From Bacillota bacterium (lineage in GTDB: Bacteria > Bacillota > UBA4882 > UBA8346): DNA of 64,000 bases. The stretch spans positions 39,863-103,862 of the forward strand of contig JAFABB010000057.1 in the NCBI GenBank assembly GCA_023426245.1, given 5' to 3'. Position 1 is the first letter of the stretch, and each line of letters starts with the position of its first letter. The position numbers and the translations under genes were made by a program. The notes under the pieces are model-generated. The model did no database searches. It saw only the letters and a program-made list of their open reading frames with translations, and was not told the origin of the DNA. Positions 55,448 through 64,000 of this stretch are shown piece by piece.

Positions 55448-57055
55448 CTATTTCAGATTATCGACCGCAGCTCTTTCAATAACCAGTCCCTGGGTATAGC
55501 GTTTCATAAAATCATTAAAACCTGCAACATCTGAAGGGTCAGGAGCAATGGTATTTCCCTGTTTTCCGGCAAAAACCTTTTGTTTAAGGAATTCATCCAG
55601 TGATTCGTTATCTGCTCGATTGACCATATAGGAGGCGAGCAAGGCAATACCCCAAGCTCCACCCTCTCCGGCAGTTTCCATAATTGATACAGGAACATTA
55701 ACAGCAGCGGCCATGATTTTCTGCCCCACTTCCTGGGTCTTGAAAAAGCCGCCATGACCCAAAATTTTATCTACCTTAACCGATTCTTTTTCCAACAAAA
55801 TATTCATACCGGTTTTCAGAGCGCCTAGTGCCGTGAACAAATTGACCCGCATAAAATTAGCCAAGTTGAAATTGCTGCTTGATGAACGCACAAACATGGG
55901 ACGGCCTTCTTCAAAGTGAGTCATATGTTCACCTGAAATGTAGCCATAGGATAATAAACCGCCACAATCCGGATCCCCCTGAAGTGCCATACCCAATAAA
56001 GTATCATAGAGCTTTGGTTTATTGATATTCATACCCAAAGCTTTGATAGCCTCCGCAAACAAACCTATCCACGCGTCATAATCCGATGTACAATTGTTGG
56101 AGTGTGCCATGGCCACCAGTTTACCATCGGGTGTCGTCACCAAGTCAATTTCCGAATACACCTTGGACAATTCCTTCTCAAGTACAATCATTGCAAAAAC
56201 GGATGTTCCGGCGGATACATTGCCAGTTCGTACCGTTATGCTGTTGGTAGCCGCCATTCCTGTCCCTGCATCCCCTTCAGGCGGACAAAGTGGAATACCT
56301 TCGTGTAGTTGACCGGTTACATCAAGAAGCTTTGCACCTTCAGCCGTAAGTTGACCCGCTTTTTCTCCGGCCACTAAAACAGTTGGCAAGATGTCCTCCA
56401 GGTGCCACGGGTAATGGAATGGACCGATCAAATCATTGAACTGCGAAATCATTCGCGAGTTGAATCCTTTCGTCTTTAAATCAATCGGAAAAGCTCCTGA
56501 TGCTTCGCCGACTCCCAGAACTTTTTGCCCAGTTAATTTCCAATGAATGTAACCCGCCAGCGTGGTCATGTATCGAATTTCGGATACATGGATTTCCTGG
56601 TTTAATATGGCTTGATAAAGATGAGCAATGCTCCATCTTTGGGGGATAGGATAGTCAAACAGCTTGGTCAGAGCTTCCGATGCCTGCCCGGTAATATTGT
56701 TGCGCCAGGTACGAAAGGGTGTTAAAAGTTTTTCGTCCTTGTCTAAAACCATATAACCATGCATCATACCACTGATGCCGATGGATCCCACAGTTTGAAC
56801 AGAGACTCCATATTGCTCTTTAACATTGTTAACCATTTTTAGATAACTGCTTTGTACACCCTTCCAAATATCCTCTAAGCTATAAGTCCAAATATTGTTG
56901 ACATAACAGTTTTCCCAGTCATGGCTGCCGGAGGCGATCGGAGAATTGTCTGGACCGATCAAAACAGTTTTAATGCGGGTCGATCCCAATTCCATCCCAA
57001 CCACTGTTTGACCATTGATAATGGCATTTTTAACTTCATTGAATTCAGGACTCAT
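55448..57055 (-). CDS. FGGY-family pentulose kinase, AraK-like
   Basis: This 535-residue kinase starts its nucleotide fold with GMELGSTRIKTVLIGPD and has SIGISGMMHGYMVLD, CPPEGDAGTGMAATNS (catalytic Asp), and GEGGAWGIALLASYM near the C-terminus. It resembles the clostridial type of L-ribulokinase (AraK) more than XylB or LyxK, by my reading; the window's AraD would use its product. It differs clearly from the xylulokinase at 17.5 kb. It has its own terminator. Kinases for other ketoses of the same family cannot be excluded. Confidence 0.85.
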   Translation of the reverse strand: MSPEFNEVKNAIINGQTVVGMELGSTRIKTVLIGPDNSPIASGSHDWENCYVNNIWTYSLEDIWKGVQSSYLKMVNNVKEQYGVSVQTVGSIGISGMMHGYMVLDKDEKLLTPFRTWRNNITGQASEALTKLFDYPIPQRWSIAHLYQAILNQEIHVSEIRYMTTLAGYIHWKLTGQKVLGVGEASGAFPIDLKTKGFNSRMISQFNDLIGPFHYPWHLEDILPTVLVAGEKAGQLTAEGAKLLDVTGQLHEGIPLCPPEGDAGTGMAATNSITVRTGNVSAGTSVFAMIVLEKELSKVYSEIDLVTTPDGKLVAMAHSNNCTSDYDAWIGLFAEAIKALGMNINKPKLYDTLLGMALQGDPDCGGLLSYGYISGEHMTHFEEGRPMFVRSSSSNFNLANFMRVNLFTALGALKTGMNILLEKESVKVDKILGHGGFFKTQEVGQKIMAAAVNVPVSIMETAGEGGAWGIALLASYMVNRADNESLDEFLKQKVFAGKQGNTIAPDPSDVAGFNDFMKRYTQGLVIERAAVDNLK

Positions 57056-57238
57056 GATTATCCCCCTCTGAATAAGTTACATATCAAATACCCTACTTAA
57101 ATAGGATTATTGTAGGTTCTAAATAAAATAATAGAGATTCCATGTAAAATATCCATACATCTTTCAAGAATTTTGATTTAATTATATAGTAAACATTACC
57201 ACTTTTAAAGTCTTTTTTAATGATATCAATATTTCTAG

Positions 57239-57325
57239 GCTGCGACCGGAATCATTGCTGCAACGATCATTTTAGAAAAGGCATTAAACTATCTTGTTCG
57301 CTTAAAAGAAAAACCCGTTGCATAA
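57239..57325 (+). pseudogene. Possible C-terminal fragment of a membrane protein
   Basis: In the 310-nt gap between the kinase and the regulator, the plus strand reads AATGIIAATIILEKALNYLV and RLKEKPVA, then stop, right after an in-frame TAG. The composition looks protein-like (hydrophobic then basic tail) but the family is not recognised. It may be chance. Confidence 0.3.
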
Positions 57326-57365
57326 ACATTACTTTTGGAGTTAAGTCCGTTTGGCGCTATCAGGG

Positions 57366-58991
57366 TTATAAAGTTGATTGTTTGGCATAACAATTTTTCT
57401 TAAAATCCTTACATGACATTCCAGTAATGCCCCGGAAGACCTTGCTAAAATAATAAGGATTTTCAAACCCGACCTTTTCGGCAATCTCATAGATCTTGTC
57501 ATTGGATGATACCAACAACTTCTTCGCCATCTCGACCCGGTAATTTGTTAAGAAAGTCGAAAAATTGATCCCAGTCTCCTGCTTAAACAAAAGGCTCAAA
57601 TAACTTTTACTAATTTCCACACAATCAGCAACATCTTCCAAAGTAATGTTATTATGATAATTCTGTTTGATGAAATCCATGCTTTTACTAATAATATACG
57701 AATATGTCTCGGATTTATTGTTGACATTATACTCAATAATGGAGTAATAGATATCCGTTAAATATTTTTTTGCCGCATCAAAGTTATAAAGCTTATCAAA
57801 GTTACTGTAGCTGAACTTAATTTCATTAAGCGCCGGGCCCATTTTGATACCCAATTCATGAGAAATAATTTTGGCGAAACTTAACAAATCAATAAAAACA
57901 TCCTTGGCATATTCAAGTCGTTTGCTTTCTAAAAGACTAGCAAAAATGTCATTTATAAATGATGTAATCTCAGCAGATTCCGATTTAAGAACAAATCCTT
58001 TTAGAATATCCAGATTGATACTTGGAAAATTGCCTTTTTTAACCAGCATATCCTTGTCAAATACCACCAGACCGGATGGCTCATAAAAACAGTATTCCTG
58101 AGCAATTTTAGCTTGCTTCAACAAGTCGAGCAACTCATCGATTGAGGTAACTATCTTGCTTAAGCCAATATTGAGTTCAACATCAAGAAATTGCTTTAAA
58201 TTTTTTTTGATCTGAAGGCATAAGTTCAACAAATCCTCCTGAGTTTTCTCAACATCGCTTAAGCTCAGACAGGAAAAATTTACTATACACACAAAACAGT
58301 TTTTGTTAAAATAAAGGCTATGAACTATATCCCTTTTTTCAAATTCCTGCCTCCAAATATTCCCGATATTCCAAATGAGGTGTTCTTTTTCTTTCTCATA
58401 TCCATTATTCTGTATATCCTGAATAATACCATAAATAAAAACAAAAGAATTCTGTTGGAATGAACTTTCATATTGATGAACATAATCTAAAAAATCTTGC
58501 CTCGATTCGAAACTTTCGTAAAACATCTTTTCCAACAGTTCTTCCAATGAACGCGAATTCTCAACCGTTCCGACCGGATTTTCCCTCTCGGCCTTTATAT
58601 TGTGTCCCACGGCAGTATCTATCTCACTTGACAGCTTTTTTAACATTTCCAAAAGACTTTCCGATGATAAATCGGATTTTAATATATATTCAGAAGCCCC
58701 AAGCTTCATAGCTTCTTGAGCGTAAACAAAATCATCATAATGTGATAAAATGACAATTTTTAGCGATTTTTTCCTCCCTTTAAGGGTTTGAATAAGCTCA
58801 AAACCATCCATCAACGGCATCTTTATATCGGTCAACAAAATATCGGGATTGAATTTATCAAATAAATCAATAGCTTCCTTGCCATTTTTAGCATCACCAA
58901 TTATCAAAAAACCATTCTCCGTCCAGTTGATAGTGGTCTTCAGCCCAAGACGAACAAGATACTCATCATCTACTATCAATATCTTTTTCAT
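57366..58991 (-). CDS. AraC-type response regulator (YesN-like)
   Basis: This 541-residue protein has an N-terminal receiver (phosphoacceptor Asp55 in LLTDIKMP), a long central helical region, and a C-terminal AraC/XylS DNA-binding domain (~440-540: TLEDVADCVEISKSYLSLLF, then VGFENPYYFSKVFRG). YesN-type regulators bind tandem direct-repeat sites upstream of sugar importer operons. ATG 58991 is preferred over a frame extension to 59015. It is divergent from the YesM-like kinase gene, 123 nt apart. It is the best candidate to act on the shared region at 55.1 and 63.6 kb. Confidence 0.92.
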   Translation of the reverse strand: MKKILIVDDEYLVRLGLKTTINWTENGFLIIGDAKNGKEAIDLFDKFNPDILLTDIKMPLMDGFELIQTLKGRKKSLKIVILSHYDDFVYAQEAMKLGASEYILKSDLSSESLLEMLKKLSSEIDTAVGHNIKAERENPVGTVENSRSLEELLEKMFYESFESRQDFLDYVHQYESSFQQNSFVFIYGIIQDIQNNGYEKEKEHLIWNIGNIWRQEFEKRDIVHSLYFNKNCFVCIVNFSCLSLSDVEKTQEDLLNLCLQIKKNLKQFLDVELNIGLSKIVTSIDELLDLLKQAKIAQEYCFYEPSGLVVFDKDMLVKKGNFPSINLDILKGFVLKSESAEITSFINDIFASLLESKRLEYAKDVFIDLLSFAKIISHELGIKMGPALNEIKFSYSNFDKLYNFDAAKKYLTDIYYSIIEYNVNNKSETYSYIISKSMDFIKQNYHNNITLEDVADCVEISKSYLSLLFKQETGINFSTFLTNYRVEMAKKLLVSSNDKIYEIAEKVGFENPYYFSKVFRGITGMSCKDFKKNCYAKQSTL

Positions 58992-59045
58992 ATTTTCGCA
59001 CCCATAATTATACAAAATGTACTGTATTTATTTTTGTAGATCTCG

Positions 59046-59054
59046 TGCTATAAT
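59046..59054 (+). promoter_or_regulatory. Extended -10 promoter for the sensor kinase
   Basis: TGCTATAAT, a consensus -10 with the TG extension, lies about 60 nt upstream of the start at 59115; no good -35 is visible. Confidence 0.5.
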
Positions 59055-59114
59055 TTTAATTATATCATAATAACCTTTTTATAATTTGTTCTTTTTTTTC
59101 CTATGGAGGCATTT

Positions 59115-60857
59115 ATGTTTAAACCAACCATACGAATAAAAATTTTCGCCTATTTCTTTATTTCTACCATGCTGGCGCTGGTGATAACCAGTTTGGTCGT
59201 TTACTTCTTATTATTTCAAACTTTAGAGAAGAATGAAACCGAATATAATGTGATTTCATCTGATAAAACCAAACAAAGTCTAGAATTTGCCTTAAAATTG
59301 ATAACCAATACCGGAACATTATTGGGTTCCAATCCCGAGCTCTTAAACGAATTGAATCGTACTTATTCGTTGAATAACTCCTACTATCAATTAAGTCAAA
59401 ATAAGATTAGCACTATGCTGCAAAATATAATCAGTGTTCAAGAATATATTAAAGGCATCTATTGTTTAAGCCCCAAGGGGAATTTTTATACCAGCAATTG
59501 GGGAGTAAAAGAAAATGAAATAAAAGCTCTATACGCTTCCTATTTAAATAATGCCGACAAAGCCAAAGAGTATTTCACGGGTATTCATAGCGCTACATAC
59601 CATCCTGCGCTGAAGTTTAATGTGATATCATATATCAGGCCGATTTTCAATCTGGAAAACGGCAAAATTTTAGGTGTTATTGTCATTGATATTGATTATG
59701 AACTTCTTAAAGAAACCTTAACAAGATCTTCCATCCAGAATGATGAGAAAGTCCTTGTTATAAATCCGAAGGGCGAAAATATTTTTACTTACCCCTATAA
59801 TGTGATTCTCGATGATATCATCATCGAACACCCTATTTTACTCCGAGAAAAGAAAAAGGAAATCACTGGGAAAGTTTTTGGTAATGACAGCATTATCGTT
59901 TCGAATACTATCGAGTATACTGGTTGGAAATTTATCAGAGTCATCTCATCTCAAAAAATCCACCGTGAAACAAATTCTCTTGAGACAATTGCTATTTATA
60001 TGTTTTTTGTTTTTTTACTCATTTGTTTTTATGCATCATTTGCATTATCAAAGACAGTTACAAATCCGATTAAAGAACTCAATCAAAAATTCAAACTAGT
60101 TGAAACTGGGGATCTCTCCGTCAGAACTCTTATTAAAGGCAACGATGAAATGGGGGAACTCAGTAATTCCTTCAACAACATGGTGGCTAAACTAAATACA
60201 CTCATGGAGATGCAAAAGAAAAAATCCGACATGGAATTTCAAATTCTTCAAGCCCAAATCAATCCCCATTTTCTTTATAATACGCTTGATTCCATTAAAT
60301 GGCTGGCAGTCCTCCAAAATGTCCATACCGTCAGCGACATGACTACCGCATTGATCAACTTACTGAAATACAATATTTCTAAAAATAATACCTTGGTTTC
60401 GGTTGCAGAAGAATTGGATAGTGTAACTAATTATGTGAAAATTCAAAAATACCGTTATGGGGATATTTTTAATATCCAATATGATATTGACGAGGGCGCC
60501 ATTGAATGCAAGATCTTACGTTTTTCTCTCCAGCCAATTGTTGAAAATTGTATTATCCACGGATTTGAAAATATAGAAGGAAAAGGCGTTATTGCTATTC
60601 GTTCCAAAATTGAAAATGACCAACTTCGGATTGAAATAGCGGATAATGGTTCCGGTATGGATCAAAACACTCTTGAATGTATTGTTAAATCTGATAATTC
60701 GAAGAAGAAATTTAGTGGGATAGGGATTAATAATATTCAAGAAAGAATTAAAACTTATTTTGGAATGAATTACGGATTATCTTATGAAAGTACACCAGGA
60801 TTAGGTACGAAAGCAATTCTTACCTTACCGATTGTCAAAAAAGAAACAGATATTTAG
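59115..60857 (+). CDS. Sensor histidine kinase (YesM-like)
   Basis: This 580-residue kinase has TM1 (~10-34), a large extracellular Cache-like sensor (~35-290), TM2 (~292-312), HAMP (~313-365), a His_kinase domain with His385 (INPHFLYNTLDSIKW) and a GHKL ATPase (ENCIIHGFEN, DNGSGMD, GIGINNIQERI). GGAGG is 5 nt before ATG 59115. It is divergent from the YesN-like regulator and likely senses an extracellular sugar or polyol, possibly via the binding protein, to induce the importer and catabolic genes. Confidence 0.92.
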   Translation: MFKPTIRIKIFAYFFISTMLALVITSLVVYFLLFQTLEKNETEYNVISSDKTKQSLEFALKLITNTGTLLGSNPELLNELNRTYSLNNSYYQLSQNKISTMLQNIISVQEYIKGIYCLSPKGNFYTSNWGVKENEIKALYASYLNNADKAKEYFTGIHSATYHPALKFNVISYIRPIFNLENGKILGVIVIDIDYELLKETLTRSSIQNDEKVLVINPKGENIFTYPYNVILDDIIIEHPILLREKKKEITGKVFGNDSIIVSNTIEYTGWKFIRVISSQKIHRETNSLETIAIYMFFVFLLICFYASFALSKTVTNPIKELNQKFKLVETGDLSVRTLIKGNDEMGELSNSFNNMVAKLNTLMEMQKKKSDMEFQILQAQINPHFLYNTLDSIKWLAVLQNVHTVSDMTTALINLLKYNISKNNTLVSVAEELDSVTNYVKIQKYRYGDIFNIQYDIDEGAIECKILRFSLQPIVENCIIHGFENIEGKGVIAIRSKIENDQLRIEIADNGSGMDQNTLECIVKSDNSKKKFSGIGINNIQERIKTYFGMNYGLSYESTPGLGTKAILTLPIVKKETDI

Positions 60858-60899
60858 AATTTAGAACCGATATTAAAATCTAAAACTCTTCCCGTATAA

Positions 60900-61064
60900 A
60901 AAAAGCATGAAGTCTTTACCATTGAAACGTCTATCTCCCATATAGGGGTCGGCAGCGCCAAAAGGGCCGATGTCTATGTGGGAGATGAGGATCTTTGTGA
61001 CATTATTCGTAAACAAAAAGGGAATATCAAATCAATCATTACCAAAACACCGCTCAGCTTTTAA
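60900..61064 (+). pseudogene. C-terminal fragment of an unidentified gene
   Basis: Just after the kinase, the plus strand reads KKHEVFTIETSISHIGVGSA then KRADVYVGDEDLCDIIRKQK and ends ..ITKTPLSF-stop, 54 codons after an in-frame TAA with no start or ribosome site. Composition is clearly coding-like. I cannot name the family; it is probably what remains of a gene deleted here. Confidence 0.5.
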
Positions 61065-61115
61065 CACTTCATCTTTTAACTTCTCAATTTCCTCCTGCTC
61101 CTCCAATCTTTTAGA

Positions 61116-62630
61116 TCATTTAAAATCTTTCCAAACATTATCTAAAGCACCCGAAACTTTTTTATAAAGGTCGTATTTCTGCTTATAAATTAGCGCATTT
61201 TCATGATTGGGTTCCAAACGGCATTTAATCTTAACCATCTTTTGTGCGGCTTCTTTTAAATCCTTGTACTCCCCTGAAGCAACTGCGGCAGCCATGGCAC
61301 AACCCAGAGCACCCAATTCCTTCGTATCTACAATTTCAACCGGTAGTTGAAATATATCCGCAAATATCTGCGCCCAGACCATAGAAGCAGCAGCTCCACC
61401 CGCAAGACGGATCGCTTTTGTCGTCTGGCGGTTCGCTATCAATTTTTCCAAATGCACCCTATGACAAAATACAATACCCTCCAATACAGCCCGGATCATA
61501 TGTGCTTTCGTGTGGTGACTGTCCATTCCAATAAAGGTTACTTTTGCTTGGGGGTCATAGTTAGAGCCAAAAAGATAAGGAAGGAAAATGATGTTCTGCT
61601 CACCCGGAGCTACTTTTTTTGCCATTTCGTCACAATATTTGTATATGTTCTCCCCCAATTCACTGGCTTTTTGCTTTTCTTCACCCATAAACATATCAAT
61701 AAACCATGAATGATTACCAGCGGAGGTAGGGCTGCATTCTTCTATAAGATAGTACCCACTTATGCAATACAAAGAATTCATCATGACCGTTTTGTTAAGT
61801 ACCGGTTTCTTAGCAATGTATTCATTGATACTCCAAGTTCCTGCTATGACTGCAATATTATCCTCATTTGTAATATCCATGGCCACTGCGCATGCATCAA
61901 TATCAAACATACCTCCCGCCACAGGAGTATTTTCCAACAAACCTGTCTTTTCACTAGCGCTTTTGCTTACGCCTCCACAGAAATCCGTGGAATATTTCAA
62001 GGGTGGCAATGCTTCATAAAGCTCTTCCAATCCATATTCCATAAGCAGTTCACGATCAAAGCATAAATCACGGAGATTCAACATATTAGAGCCAGAATAG
62101 TCGGTCACCTCAGCATAAGCCTGATCAGTCAATTTGAAACGAACATAATCCTTAACTTCAAATATCCATTTGATATTCCGTATGATTTCCGGTTTATTAT
62201 CCTTCAACCAACACAATAACGAAACTGGTTGACATGCTAATATTTTTTGAAAAGTTTTCTCGAAAACTCGGTCTGCAGTACCATCATTATTCCACTTTTC
62301 GGGATACATCCAAGCCCGGCCATCGGTCGATACAATCCCGTTATAACACGGTTTGTCATTTTTCCCCCACAGATATAACCCTTTTCCGTGTCCGCTGCAA
62401 GCCACGCCCTTAATCTGTTTTCCATTAATTCCGGCTTTTGCGATTGCTTCCCTGATTACTTGACAGTTTATATTCCAAAGCTCATCCATGTCCCGTTCTG
62501 TAAATCCGGCTTGAGGCGTTATCATCCTAAGTTTACCGGATGAGCTTGCGACTTCCGAGCCCTTCGCGTCAAAAATAACTGCCTTGCAGAGTGTACCACC
62601 GTTATCTATGCCCAAATAATAATTTAGCAC
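61116..62630 (-). CDS. FGGY-family L-xylulose kinase, LyxK-like
   Basis: LyxK phosphorylates L-xylulose to L-xylulose-5-phosphate. This 504-residue protein tracks E. coli LyxK closely by eye: YYLGIDNGGTLCKA, TPQAGFTERDMDELW, SGHGKGLYL, QPVSLLCWLKDNKPE, GGMFDIDACAV (catalytic Asp), PTSAGN, LPYLFGSN and GALGCAMAAAVASGEY. GTG 62630, 8 nt after AAAGGA, aligns with LyxK's start; an ATG at 62639 overlaps that site. It is second in a two-gene operon after the UlaE-like epimerase (22-nt gap) and converges on the gene remnant at 61064. Confidence 0.88.
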   Translation of the reverse strand: MLNYYLGIDNGGTLCKAVIFDAKGSEVASSSGKLRMITPQAGFTERDMDELWNINCQVIREAIAKAGINGKQIKGVACSGHGKGLYLWGKNDKPCYNGIVSTDGRAWMYPEKWNNDGTADRVFEKTFQKILACQPVSLLCWLKDNKPEIIRNIKWIFEVKDYVRFKLTDQAYAEVTDYSGSNMLNLRDLCFDRELLMEYGLEELYEALPPLKYSTDFCGGVSKSASEKTGLLENTPVAGGMFDIDACAVAMDITNEDNIAVIAGTWSINEYIAKKPVLNKTVMMNSLYCISGYYLIEECSPTSAGNHSWFIDMFMGEEKQKASELGENIYKYCDEMAKKVAPGEQNIIFLPYLFGSNYDPQAKVTFIGMDSHHTKAHMIRAVLEGIVFCHRVHLEKLIANRQTTKAIRLAGGAAASMVWAQIFADIFQLPVEIVDTKELGALGCAMAAAVASGEYKDLKEAAQKMVKIKCRLEPNHENALIYKQKYDLYKKVSGALDNVWKDFK

Positions 62631-62652
62631 TTCAATCATCCTTTCCCCAGAG

Positions 62653-63495
62653 TCATTCGCTAAACTTCCCTCTTAAGAAATTGTTTGCAAATTTCAATTG
62701 ATTCTGCCAGTCCTTATTACCAACATACCAGAACTCTCCCACAAACAGTCTCACACCCATTTTACTTGCGGTTTTGATACCATTTCCAAAGTCTACATGT
62801 CCTGTACCAAAAGGAATTTCTCGGAATTTTCCGGGTCTTGTTTCTTTCAAATGCATTGCAGCAATATTTCCTCTGCCTGTGACAAGATCTTGGGAGACAG
62901 TATGATTATACTGTAGTGCTGCATTGGTTATATTTCCAAGATCCGGATACACCTTAAGATAAGGAGATTTGATTTTATTTACTTGTTGCATGGCCTTTTT
63001 TACCGTATTCATAAACTCTGTTTCCATGGTTTCGAAAGCCAAAATAACACCTTTTTGGGCTGCATATTGCGTACTTATCATCAGATTCTCTGAGAATAAC
63101 CGCTTTGTATTTTCATTCGATGGCTGATAATACTCATCGTAACCGGCAATTTGAATAATTCGTACACCAATATCAACGGCGAGATCAATTGCATCGAACA
63201 TAATCTCCATGCCTTTGTTCCGGATCTGTTCATTTTCACTGCCAATAGGATATTTTCGATGACCGCTAAGGCACATGGTTATAATTTTGGTCCCGGTTTC
63301 CCAAATTGTCTTGAGAATCTCTAATCGATGAATTTTATCCCATTTCAACCGCCCTAGTTTTTCATCAGTTTCGTCAACACTTAATTCCATAAAATCAAAA
63401 CCAGCTTTTTTCGTTTCAATTAGCTTCTCTTTGATGGATAAAGAATTCGGCATGGATTTTTCATAAAGTCCTAAACAATATACTCCCAAACACAA
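62653..63495 (-). CDS. L-xylulose/L-ribulose-5-phosphate 3-epimerase, UlaE/SgbU-like
   Basis: UlaE-type enzymes epimerise L-xylulose-5-phosphate to L-ribulose-5-phosphate, the step before AraD. The 280-residue TIM barrel follows UlaE closely: GFDFMELSVDETDEKLGRL, MCLSGHRKYPIGSE, IIQIAGYDEYYQ, YPDLGNIT and HLKETRPGKFREIPFGTGHV. TTG 63495 is preceded by GGAGGGGAGG. It heads the operon with the LyxK-like kinase, under the promoter region at 63570-63750. Confidence 0.9.
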   Translation of the reverse strand: MCLGVYCLGLYEKSMPNSLSIKEKLIETKKAGFDFMELSVDETDEKLGRLKWDKIHRLEILKTIWETGTKIITMCLSGHRKYPIGSENEQIRNKGMEIMFDAIDLAVDIGVRIIQIAGYDEYYQPSNENTKRLFSENLMISTQYAAQKGVILAFETMETEFMNTVKKAMQQVNKIKSPYLKVYPDLGNITNAALQYNHTVSQDLVTGRGNIAAMHLKETRPGKFREIPFGTGHVDFGNGIKTASKMGVRLFVGEFWYVGNKDWQNQLKFANNFLRGKFSE

Positions 63496-63569
63496 TGCCT
63501 CCCCTCCAAAAGGTACCTGTTAGAAAGAAGGAGGACGGTGAAGTATCTCCCTCCCCAGACTATGTCTTT

Positions 63570-63750
63570 ATTTTAGCTTTTTAATGAATTTGACTTCAAT
63601 GAAGATAATTTCGCTTTTTACAAATCTGTAACGATAGAATTTAATAATTTTAAGTAACAGATGAAATCTTTTCTAAAGTTTTTTACGATTTTTTAAACTC
63701 TATTTTAAAATCTAGTAATCAATCATTATTTTTTATAATATTTTTAGGCC
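63570..63750 (-). promoter_or_regulatory. Promoter and conserved operator region of the UlaE/LyxK operon
   Basis: On the minus strand TTGAAG (63599-63594), 18 nt, TAAAAT (63575-63570) precede the UlaE-like gene by ~75 nt. The upstream ~130 bp match 55131-55262, including ATCGTTACAGATTTGTAAAA. Beyond it, 63751-63876 shows no gene; a 19-codon plus-strand reading (AFIEAEEKIDQAIVDKCKQ, stop) may be chance. Confidence 0.65.
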
Positions 63751-63876
63751 TTTATTGAGGCTGAAGAAAAGATAGATCAAGCGATAGTGGATAAATGCAA
63801 GCAGTAAGAATTAAATAGCTTAAAGTAACAAATACAATCGTTTATCAATATTCTTAATGGATGGAACAAAAAAAGA

Positions 63877-63913
63877 AAGGGGCCGTCTCAGAAGTAAATT
63901 GAGACAGCCCCTT
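63877..63913. terminator. Terminator of the GAGACAGCCCC type
   Basis: AAGGGGCCGTCTCA pairs with TGAGACAGCCCCTT around a 9-nt loop, followed by TTTT-like runs on both strands. It probably ends a minus-strand gene beyond the right edge. Nothing else is seen to 64000. Confidence 0.7.
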
Positions 63914-64000
63914 TTGCATAAACAAAGAATGAAGAGGAATTATGGAGCTAAAATCGTTGCAAACTTGGTTAAATTATGAGCAATACTTAATAAACCCCAT

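Overview
The window looks like a chromosomal stretch from a moderately low-GC Bacillota (Firmicutes) bacterium. The signs are strong AGGAGG-type ribosome binding sites, frequent TTG and GTG starts placed by those sites, CUT1 sugar ABC transporters, a YesM/YesN two-component pair, ROK and LacI repressors, a VanW protein and clostridial-type FGGY kinases. The class cannot be fixed from sequence alone. I see no tRNA, rRNA, CRISPR array, prophage or intact transposase.

1-16 kb is housekeeping and stress genes: three EamA-type exporters (one cut by the window edge), VanW, methionine sulfoxide reductases MsrA and MsrB, the ABC-F protein Uup, a GH73 glucosaminidase, a CBS-pair protein, a secreted lipase-like hydrolase, an amidase-domain protein, a YgiQ-type radical SAM protein behind an MFS transporter, and a chemotaxis receptor.

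16-30 kb is carbohydrate use. A ROK repressor is followed by xylulokinase and a divergent xylose isomerase. Opposite lies a glycoside module: a large clan GH-A-like hydrolase without signal peptide, a GH36 alpha-galactosidase, two CUT1 permeases, a solute-binding protein and a LacI regulator. Binding protein and permeases are separated by a hairpin typical of differential expression.

30-40.9 kb is a decaying region: small genes (DUF6904-like, VOC, membrane protein, histidine phosphatase, GNAT, SDR, a helical protein, a histidine kinase/LuxR pair) among at least four broken genes (acyltransferase_3, Vat/CatB acetyltransferase, PhzF, M3 peptidase). It also holds a 63-bp tandem array, two inverted copies of a ~245-bp MITE-like element, a duplicated upstream module and other dispersed repeats.

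40.9-46.3 kb is a tight five-gene operon: KAS III-like thiolase, ATP-grasp enzyme, OleD-like reductase, metallo-beta-lactamase-fold hydrolase, adenylate-forming enzyme. Its layout recalls the OleABCD olefin pathway with two enzyme types exchanged and an ATP-grasp step added. It is the best candidate for an undescribed small-molecule pathway here.

46.4-63.8 kb is a pentose/pentitol catabolic region: AraD-like epimerase, HAD phosphatase, zinc polyol dehydrogenase, a five-gene ABC importer with two different ATPases, an AraK-like kinase, YesN/YesM-type regulators, a LyxK-like L-xylulose kinase and a UlaE-like 3-epimerase. Together these can carry L-xylulose (for example from xylitol or L-arabitol) through L-xylulose-5-P and L-ribulose-5-P to D-xylulose-5-P. 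The importer and the LyxK/UlaE operon share a ~150-bp conserved upstream region with TTGAAG/TAAAAT promoters, probably the target of the YesN-type regulator.
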